Positions 56,093 through 64,000 of a stretch of DNA of 64,000 nt are shown in pieces. The translations under genes were made by a program, and so were the position numbers. The notes under the pieces were generated by a model that saw nothing but the letters and a program-made list of their open reading frames with translations, was not told the origin of the DNA and made no database searches. The stretch is from Ardenticatenaceae bacterium. Its GTDB lineage: Bacteria > Chloroflexota > Anaerolineae > Promineifilales > Promineifilaceae. How positions within the stretch are numbered: position 1 is the first letter of the stretch; every line of letters starts with the position of its first letter. The stretch lies in NCBI GenBank assembly GCA_030065875.1, contig JASJCR010000017.1, forward strand, positions 57,649 to 121,648. The letters are read 5' to 3'.

Positions 56093-57388
56093 TTACCGAA
56101 CGATTGTCGGCAAGAAATTCGCATAACAGGCTAGCGTAGTCTTGGCAAACATGACAGCATGGGCGTCCGGATCTTCGTAAATTGTGAAGAGTGTAAAGGA
56201 GACTTGACCCGCTGCTTTGTAAGCGATCCCCTGTGGGTTTGTGCTGCGTACCTGGCTTTGGGTCACGGGAACTGAACCACCCTCCGCCCAAGATTTACAA
56301 CTTTTGGTCGTCCATACCTGTTCGTTTTGAGCCCCACCGCTTGAAGCCACTCCGTGAAAGTACAGGAACATTTCATCGCTGACGGTAAATAGTTCCGGAA
56401 TTAGGTCTGTCGGATCGGTGTTGTTTACCGTTAGAAACTGACCGGATATATTGGATTGCTCCGACCATAAAGACCCCGTGTTACAGGCGCTTGAAATGGG
56501 ACAGCTTCTCATAAAGACGGCAAAATTTTGCGGGTTTGTTGGCGTCCGATAGGTAAACGCCATATTGACCTTCCCATCGGCCACAACGACATCCGGAGAA
56601 TAGCTGTTTTGTAACACCGGATCATCGGTTGAAACCTGGATGGGATCTTGCCAGGTGCCGTTGGCATTGCGCCGGCCGTAATAAACATTGCGCTTGTTGC
56701 CAATTTCCTGCTTCTCTAAACCAACATGAAACACGCCGTTGCTGTCGACAGCCAGGTTGACCCACAAATACGGGTTGGGTTGGCCGGAAAAGGCGGATGC
56801 TTCGGCCGTAAAGGAGGTGCCGCTGTTGGTTGAAAGCGCATATCTCACGTTGGATCCTTCATCCCAGGCAATTAAGACCGTTGAACCGGACACAGCTACA
56901 TCGACCTGATTAACCGGCAGATTATAAGAACCAACCGATTTAAACGCCCCAAAGGCACCGCCGGCCCATCTGGCATAAAAAACCGTATTTAAAGTAGGGG
57001 TATTCTCAATCCAAACCACGTGAGCGCGGTTTTGGGCATCATAGACGACCTTTGGAGAAACTGTCCCTGTATTGGGTGTGGCCACGATCGCGTCCGGATC
57101 TGACCAGGTGTTTCCTTCCTGACCAGGAGTAGATACCAGGTAAACCGGATCACTGTCTTCGCCGGTCGTGTTCCCTGAAACCCAGCGCGCATAAACAACC
57201 ATCATTTCACCACTCGGTGCCCGAGCGATAACCGGGTTGCTATGATCCCTTGCAGACTCGCTAATCTCACTGCCGGTTGGCCACGTTTCATCAACCGCGT
57301 CTTCATCTGCGTGAGTGCCCAAGACAAAAACCAATCCCAAAAGAAGGGGGATCAAGGTAAGTGACCAGCGAAAAGTTTTGTTGACCAT
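56093..57388 (-). CDS. Secreted beta-propeller-like protein
   Basis: The 431-aa protein has a signal peptide (FRWSLTLIPLLLGLVFVLG). Repeating segments of the type NPVIARAPSGEMMVVYARW, HVVWIENTPTLNTVFYARW and VLIAWDEGSNVRYALSTNSG suggest a six-bladed, sialidase-like propeller. Typical catalytic Arg/Asp-box residues of sialidases are not evident, so a binding role is likely. It ends in ANFLPTIVR. The second ATG (57388) is better spaced from AAGGA than the first at 57400. Confidence 0.72.
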   Translation of the reverse strand: MVNKTFRWSLTLIPLLLGLVFVLGTHADEDAVDETWPTGSEISESARDHSNPVIARAPSGEMMVVYARWVSGNTTGEDSDPVYLVSTPGQEGNTWSDPDAIVATPNTGTVSPKVVYDAQNRAHVVWIENTPTLNTVFYARWAGGAFGAFKSVGSYNLPVNQVDVAVSGSTVLIAWDEGSNVRYALSTNSGTSFTAEASAFSGQPNPYLWVNLAVDSNGVFHVGLEKQEIGNKRNVYYGRRNANGTWQDPIQVSTDDPVLQNSYSPDVVVADGKVNMAFTYRTPTNPQNFAVFMRSCPISSACNTGSLWSEQSNISGQFLTVNNTDPTDLIPELFTVSDEMFLYFHGVASSGGAQNEQVWTTKSCKSWAEGGSVPVTQSQVRSTNPQGIAYKAAGQVSFTLFTIYEDPDAHAVMFAKTTLACYANFLPTIVR

Positions 57389-57451
57389 AAAAATAAACAT
57401 CCTTAAAGCAATTTTGTTACCGACAAACTATTTCATTCAACTGCAACGAAA

Positions 57452-59548
57452 TTATTGTTGGTACGGACAGCCGGATGGGTCCGTCAACAAATACAGGTTG
57501 GCAAACGGGTCTGGCGGAACGACCGGGAAGTATTCGTGTACTCGATCTTCGCCGTCAATTCTGAAACAGGCCACCAATTTATAATAATCAGACGAACTCG
57601 GCGGAGCGGCCACCACCGGGAAGGCGTAATACCCGTCGAGAATTCCGCTGGTCGTCTGACCTACAATCGTTTCCTGACTGAGGTTTGGCTCAACCAACAC
57701 GAGATAGATAATCGCCCGACCCTGATATTTCCATTTTGAGGAAATCAACGTGCGCACCTCACCGGCGATCGCCGCACCGGCTGATGGGGGTGTAGGCGAC
57801 GGCGTCGGTGTCGCACCGGGAGTCACCGCCACTTCAAGAAGTTCGGATACATTGTTGGTCTCAATATCTTCAACAACCTGATAGATGGAATCCACCATGC
57901 CATAAGCGTCTCTTAACACCGGCTCAGGTCCCTGGAACCCTAACTGGGAAGTAATCGTCACCGCTTTTGAGGTTTTAGCGCCAATTCCGCTAAGGGCAAC
58001 ATACCCTGAACTAAAGTCAACATCGATCCCTTCCGGCAGGATTTCATCGGCCGGTGGATCAAGGTAGAGGTCGACAAAGAATTGGTCGTTGACGTCAATA
58101 TCACCAGAGTTGGTAATTTGAACGGTAAACGATACAGGCCGATAGCCGATAATCGGCGGGTTGGTATTTAATACCGGTGGTCCAACGATAATTAAGTCAG
58201 CTGGACTTGGCGTATTGGTCGGAACGGCCGTCACCGGAGTTGGGGTAACGTTACTGCACGGCACTTCTAGCGTTGTGGTATCGGTTAAGGAACCATTGAC
58301 CACCCGAACTTCATAATCCTTGTCGGGCACGTTGTTAATGCGCAGCAGCTGCTGGAAGATGCCGCCATGGCCAGCAGCAATGATGGTTTGCAGATTGCCG
58401 TCCCAATAAAGGTAGATCGGATCGCTGTTATTCCAGTTAAAGCCGCGAACGGTGATCTGAATATTGGGCCCAAAAGCACACTCTTGATCGAGGAAAACCG
58501 TTGGTACCGAAGGAGTCGGAGTCGAACTGGCTGTACTGGTTGGCGTTGGCGTATTAGTTGGGATCGTCGTCAAGGTTGGAACCGGGGTGTTTGTGGGGGT
58601 CCCTTCCAATACCGATTTGACGTCAAAGGAAGCATCAGAGCTTTCCGCGACAATAATTTGGCCGGAAACCAGCGATTCAGTCAGGGTTGCCACCACAAAT
58701 CCTTGACACTTGTGGTTGGTGACCGCATTGGTAATATTGACCGTGCCGATGAGACGATTCCCTTCACTGGCCACACGAATTTGCACGATGGTATTTAAGT
58801 CACCGGTAATGGGAATTTGATTTTGACCGTCCAGCAGCACCCCTTCCATTTCCACGTTACAGCGCAACGGGGTTGCGGTTGAAGTGGGGGTTGCCGTATC
58901 TGTTGCGGTTGGTGAAGGACCTGGGGTCGCCGTAGCCGTTGAGGTTGGCGTTGGCGTATGGGTCGGGGTTGGCGTGGGGCCGGCCGTGGGTATCGCCGGC
59001 AAAGGCGGAGCAATACTCTGACCGGTAGTGATGGCCCCGGTCTGCCCAAATAATTCATTATTTTGGACAACCTGCCCCATCACCGGAATATTTTGCACAA
59101 TTCCGCTTAAAATCGGGGTGATGATCGGAACATTGTAGATGACTCGAACCGCCATAGGTTGACCAGGAACGCCAGCAAAGTCAGCCTGCAGCTGACCATC
59201 ACTGTCAATCCCATAAATCTCGATAAATACCGCAAAATCATCTTCATATGTTCGGCCGGGATCCTGATTGAGATTTAAGTTAATTAAGCCATCTAAAACG
59301 GTCTCTTGAATACTGACAACACGCGGATCAGCGCAAGGGGTCGGATCAGACAAGCAATCTGGATCAAATTGACCGGTTACTGCATAACGAGCGCCAGATC
59401 GGGCCGCATTTTGGACAGAGATCCACGCCCAAAATACACGTCCTACTTCAATAATAATAAAAAATAGAAGGAGTAGGACAATGGCAATGAGCGCAAATTC
59501 AACAAGTGCTTGTCCGGATGATTTGTGATTTTTATGTTTCCGCTTCAT
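57452..59548 (-). CDS. TadE-like anchored protein with PTPT linkers and CARDB domain
   Basis: This 698-aa protein has the N-terminal GQALVEFALIAIVLLLLFFI and an EVGRVFWAWISVQNAARSGA segment, characteristic of TadE. Thr/Pro-rich linkers (TPTPTHTPTPTSTATATPGP and others) separate several beta domains, one being CARDB-like (PPVLNTNPPIIGYRPVSFTV). A final domain has ISSKWKYQGRAIIYLVLVEP and several Cys. It is the first gene of the minus-strand cluster and probably follows its promoter. Confidence 0.82.
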   Translation of the reverse strand: MKRKHKNHKSSGQALVEFALIAIVLLLLFFIIIEVGRVFWAWISVQNAARSGARYAVTGQFDPDCLSDPTPCADPRVVSIQETVLDGLINLNLNQDPGRTYEDDFAVFIEIYGIDSDGQLQADFAGVPGQPMAVRVIYNVPIITPILSGIVQNIPVMGQVVQNNELFGQTGAITTGQSIAPPLPAIPTAGPTPTPTHTPTPTSTATATPGPSPTATDTATPTSTATPLRCNVEMEGVLLDGQNQIPITGDLNTIVQIRVASEGNRLIGTVNITNAVTNHKCQGFVVATLTESLVSGQIIVAESSDASFDVKSVLEGTPTNTPVPTLTTIPTNTPTPTSTASSTPTPSVPTVFLDQECAFGPNIQITVRGFNWNNSDPIYLYWDGNLQTIIAAGHGGIFQQLLRINNVPDKDYEVRVVNGSLTDTTTLEVPCSNVTPTPVTAVPTNTPSPADLIIVGPPVLNTNPPIIGYRPVSFTVQITNSGDIDVNDQFFVDLYLDPPADEILPEGIDVDFSSGYVALSGIGAKTSKAVTITSQLGFQGPEPVLRDAYGMVDSIYQVVEDIETNNVSELLEVAVTPGATPTPSPTPPSAGAAIAGEVRTLISSKWKYQGRAIIYLVLVEPNLSQETIVGQTTSGILDGYYAFPVVAAPPSSSDYYKLVACFRIDGEDRVHEYFPVVPPDPFANLYLLTDPSGCPYQQ

Positions 59549-59789
59549 ATGATTTCTGCTTGTATTGATCCAATTATTGCCGAAAAATCAATTATCAGAT
59601 TGCCTCTCTTCCTCAAGTAGGTAAATTGATGGTGAGGAAAATGATTCGCCCATTGTAATCTCAGCTTGGGCCTCGACCAATAGGTAAATAGGGGCAATGA
59701 CCGACATAGATGTCCAATATTTAGTTTAACGATCCGTTCACGCGACTCTTGTATTACACTTTACAGAAATTTTTCCAAACATTGGTCCT
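59549..59789. other. Intergenic region between pyrG and the surface cluster
   Basis: About 240 bp, AT-rich, should hold the promoter of the surface-protein cluster and the 3' end of pyrG. I see no unambiguous -35/-10 pair and no strong hairpin. Confidence 0.35.
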
Positions 59790-61475
<1,686 letters not shown>

Positions 61476-61501
61476 CTACATGGTTCAAGTAACCTGGCAC
61501 A

Positions 61502-61549
61502 GCCCCAAAAAGATCGTGGGGCATATTACCGATGGTAATATGCCCCACG
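61502..61549 (-). promoter_or_regulatory. Attenuator-like leader hairpin before pyrG
   Basis: Arms 61515-61530 and 61534-61549 are perfect 16-bp complements with a GAT loop. On the minus strand they are followed by ATCTTTTTGGGGC. The GCCCCA of the hairpin's 3' arm can alternatively pair with the TGGGGC at 61502-61507. It could equally be the terminator of the Roadblock gene. Confidence 0.6.
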
Positions 61550-61592
61550 TTTATGCTGTGTTATTTTGGTTGGTTGAGTAAATTTTATTCGA

Positions 61593-61961
61593 TCAAAGAA
61601 GTCGCGCCAAATCATCTGCCGCCCGTTTCATATCGAGAAAAATTAGACCCAGCTTGGCACTGCTGCGGGCCAGCACGGTTAACACCGCTTCTTCTCCAAC
61701 TGCCATCAATACAATAATGCCATCGGAGCCGCTGATATAAACGCGATCCAACGTACCGCGTTTTAATTCGGCTGCGATTCGATCCCCCAGCGAAAGCATA
61801 GCGGCCGACATGGCCGATATGCGGTCTTCATCCACTCCCGAAGGAAGAGATGAGGCCATAATCAGACCATCGACACTTACGACAGCAGACGCTTCGATAT
61901 CTGGGGTTCCTGCCTGTAAGTCCCGCAGGCGATCTACCATCATTTCAGTGCGTGATCTCAT
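61593..61961 (-). CDS. Roadblock/LC7-domain protein
   Basis: This 122-aa protein is almost entirely a Roadblock/LC7 domain: IEASAVVSVDGLIMASSLPS, AMLSLGDRIAAELKRGTLDR, GIIVLMAVGEEAVLTVLARS. Relatives such as MglB regulate small Ras-like GTPases in polarity and motility. No such GTPase lies in the window. AAGGAG precedes the ATG. It is upstream of pyrG, with a strong hairpin between. Confidence 0.9.
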   Translation of the reverse strand: MRSRTEMMVDRLRDLQAGTPDIEASAVVSVDGLIMASSLPSGVDEDRISAMSAAMLSLGDRIAAELKRGTLDRVYISGSDGIIVLMAVGEEAVLTVLARSSAKLGLIFLDMKRAADDLARLL

Positions 61962-62240
61962 TCACTGCTCCTTATCACTGGTGGCTGACCTAAAATTTTA
62001 TAGGCCACATGGTTTTTTTTGGATAATTTTATGTTATCTTGCAATCGCGCGGATAATATCATAAGGGTATATGACTGTCAAACCTTGGGAAATAGGAGAA
62101 GCAGGGACTTTTGGCCTATTTTTCAGGAGATTAGGACTTATTTCATAGAAGGTCGGAAAACCGGCCGGGACCGATCCATTAAATCACAACAGGTATCGTA
62201 AGGGCCGCCTGTGCTTTTCTCAATTTTGCGATATTTTCTA

Positions 62241-62286
62241 TAGCCGTCGATTAAAACCGATACCCGTCGATTAAAACCGACGGCTA
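62241..62286. repeat. Direct repeat inside an inverted repeat
   Basis: CCGTCGATTAAAACCGA occurs twice (62244-62260 and 62264-62280). TAGCCGTCG at the left end pairs with CGACGGCTA at the right end, so the pair can form one hairpin. Confidence 0.75.
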
Positions 62287-62380
62287 AAGGGTCGGTTACC
62301 CATCAGGTCAGGCCCTTTAGCCCCGCATTTTTGAAGATTTACAAATAAACACGGATATCAACCGTCTTTCAAAACAGGCT

Positions 62381-62475
62381 TGTCATCCTGGCCCCCGTCT
62401 TCACGGGGGTAAACGACGGCGGGGATCCATCGGTGGCCATCCAATGGATTCCCGCTTTCGCGGGAATGACGGCGC
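62381..62475. repeat. Dispersed palindromic repeat, ATTCCCGC...GCGGGAAT type
   Basis: The unit ends with ATTCCCGCTTTCGCGGGAAT, a palindrome followed by GACGGC. The left part has CCCCCGTCTTCACGGGGGT, a second palindrome. Such units are common as intergenic repeats in many bacterial genomes. Confidence 0.65.
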
Positions 62476-62542
62476 TGTATCGGATTAAATTTGTTAAAAC
62501 TCAATAATGTGGTGTGAAAAATATCCCTAATGTGAACGCAAC

Positions 62543-63994
62543 CTAATCTTGGACCAGCTGAGATTCCAATCGTTGCCACGCGTGCAAAATTTTCCGCAGT
62601 TCATCGCTCTTTTCCGGGATTTGACCATAGCGAACCCGCACATAGGCGTTGGTAATTAACCTGACCTCTGCCCCCCCTTCTGGCCAAATCGTTTGCAAAT
62701 CGGGTAAAAATTCATAGGGGGTTTGAGACGGCCGGCGGGGTACGCCGCGATGTTCGGCTGCGTAAACCATCTTGTAATATATCCGACGGATAGAGCGAGC
62801 GGTGCGCCAATCGCGCAATCCCGGCAAAATATTTTTTAATCGATCCCACAACGATTCTTGAAAATCGGTTGGCGAAGCGTGAGAATCAATGTTGATCACC
62901 TCTTGAATTTCATCAAACGATTCTCCCCGATAAATTCGCCGGTACCACCAAATGACAAAAAAGATGAGCCCCCCTAACAGGAGCAAGAAGACGATCGCCG
63001 GCAAATAGGAAGTCAGCTGAGCGATTATCCCCTCAGCAGATTGAGTCGGAGCCGGTTCAAATTCGGGGATCGGATTTTCAGCCAAACTATCAGTCGTAAA
63101 TTCCGCCAGCAATTCCCAAAGCGGCTCAATCAGTCGCACGATCCATTTTGTAATAAATTCGAGCACCGGAAACACAATGGGAGCCACCAGGTATACAAAT
63201 GAGAAGAACGATGCGTAGACCATCAGCAGCAGCCCACTTTGCGGCCCCTGGGCAACCGCCTCGGCCCCGGCCGTTGAGGCCAAAAACCAGCTGGCGATTA
63301 CCACGAGAGCACTGGCGCCAAAAATATTGAGCATCCATCTGGGTGATAAGAAAAAGGACAGTCCGGTTTCATTTTGCTGCACTTCTTCCGCTCGGGCAAA
63401 GGCGATCATCATTAGATGGGTCAAACCAAATAAAGCTAAATAGGGAGTGATGTCTGATATAAGCCGCCGGCCGCCTAACAAAATGACCAGCGGCGCAAAA
63501 ATCAAAGCCCGCACCCGAAACTGAAGACCGATCCAATCGGTTGAAAAGGATCGCTCCGGCAGCGTCATTCCTCGCCACCACGTGTACAAAACCAGGCCGA
63601 TTAACCCAAAATCGCGCAGCCAGTAGGGGTATCCGGCAATCGTGATATGGTCAAATACCTCAACGATCCAGCTTAAATCAAAAATTGATTGAGGCGTATA
63701 AAGCAATCCTCGCAGAGAAAAAATTAACGTCACCACCAGGCCAAGACCCATGATTCGCCGCTGCGCAACAAGGGGAATATTCCACATAGACATGGTGCGC
63801 GCCAGGTTAAACGGCAGCAAAATAAGCAGCATCATGAGCAGCCAAATTTGCCAAACCGGCCAGAAGCGAGCCCAGGGCATCAACACCAAGAAAATTGGCA
63901 CGAGGAGAGAAACGTCGGCCATTGACCACACCAATACCGGCACTTCACGGCGCAAGATTTCAAGCAGGGGAGGGTATGGGGTGGAGGTGGTCAT
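62543..63994 (-). CDS. DUF4129-type multi-pass membrane protein
   Basis: The 483-aa protein has about ten hydrophobic segments in its first 380 residues. Its soluble C-terminal part is typical of DUF4129: RIYYKMVYAAEHRGVPRRPS, QTPYEFLPDLQ and ITNAYVRVRYGQIP. In many bacteria such proteins sit beside MoxR-type ATPases and transglutaminase-like proteins, which would lie beyond the window edge. The start codon is six bases from the end of the window, so the upstream region is not visible. Confidence 0.78.
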   Translation of the reverse strand: MTTSTPYPPLLEILRREVPVLVWSMADVSLLVPIFLVLMPWARFWPVWQIWLLMMLLILLPFNLARTMSMWNIPLVAQRRIMGLGLVVTLIFSLRGLLYTPQSIFDLSWIVEVFDHITIAGYPYWLRDFGLIGLVLYTWWRGMTLPERSFSTDWIGLQFRVRALIFAPLVILLGGRRLISDITPYLALFGLTHLMMIAFARAEEVQQNETGLSFFLSPRWMLNIFGASALVVIASWFLASTAGAEAVAQGPQSGLLLMVYASFFSFVYLVAPIVFPVLEFITKWIVRLIEPLWELLAEFTTDSLAENPIPEFEPAPTQSAEGIIAQLTSYLPAIVFLLLLGGLIFFVIWWYRRIYRGESFDEIQEVINIDSHASPTDFQESLWDRLKNILPGLRDWRTARSIRRIYYKMVYAAEHRGVPRRPSQTPYEFLPDLQTIWPEGGAEVRLITNAYVRVRYGQIPEKSDELRKILHAWQRLESQLVQD

Positions 63995-64000
63995 AGGTAA

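Larger units (their letters stand above)
61962..62542. other. Repeat-bearing intergenic region
   Basis: About 580 bp without a supported gene, downstream of the DUF4129 gene and upstream of the Roadblock gene. It is AT-rich to 62200, then carries the direct/inverted repeat at 62241 and a dispersed repeat at 62381. No clear promoter was found. Confidence 0.5.

Overview
The window looks like a chromosomal segment of an uncultured Chloroflexota bacterium, most likely near Anaerolineae/Ardenticatenia. This is an inference from gene style: large secreted proteins with Pro/Thr (PTPTP) linkers, TadE/TadG-like proteins fused to long extracellular domains, a DUF4129 membrane protein, ClpC with an S1-domain protein, a Roadblock/LC7 protein, receiver-GAF-PAS-cyclase signalling, and moderate GC with very frequent CGGCC/GGCCG words. 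No rRNA, tRNA, CRISPR array, integrase or transposase gene was recognised. || Layout. 0.2-9.4 kb, mainly plus strand: a membrane protein with a degenerate NACHT-like domain, rpe, fbaA, ctaB, a glutaredoxin-like protein, an orphan solute-binding lipoprotein and rsmG. 9.4-13.5 kb: a receiver-GAF-PAS-class III cyclase translationally coupled to recF, divergent from an OmpR-type regulator. 13.6-19.7 kb: a sulfatase-fold protein, lgt, guaB, a 52-aa basic protein and purB. 19.7-24.8 kb: a yceI/tetR divergent pair with clear operators, a secreted glycosidase-like protein, thiamine pyrophosphokinase, a queuosine-precursor transporter behind a structured leader, and a PspC protein. 25.0-28.9 kb: an S1-domain protein and clpC. 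|| 29.1-41.9 kb, minus strand: a LysM lipoprotein, an O-antigen polymerase-like protein, a GT39-like glycosyltransferase, a GH13 glucosidase, a double GNAT, a 91-aa protein with a duplicated motif, an aminoglycoside-phosphotransferase-fold protein flanked by inverted hairpin arrays, and a heterodimeric ABC exporter. 42.2-49.3 kb: a 38-aa gene with its own consensus promoter, SD and terminators, a secreted C-terminally anchored protein, an IclR regulator in front of a bifunctional putA, and queG. 49.3-59.5 kb, minus strand: six secreted or anchored proteins, four with Tad/Flp-type hydrophobic N-termini, one of them a Flp-pilin-like N-terminus carrying PKD, CBM6-like and Ig-like modules. 59.8-64 kb: pyrG with an attenuator-like leader, a Roadblock/LC7 protein and a DUF4129 protein. 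|| The best candidates for something undescribed are the Tad-like adhesin cluster without visible pilus motor genes, the 38-aa transcription unit at 42.4 kb, the covarying hairpin arrays around the kinase gene, the leader RNA before the queuosine transporter, and MITE-like repeats with terminal inverted repeats.
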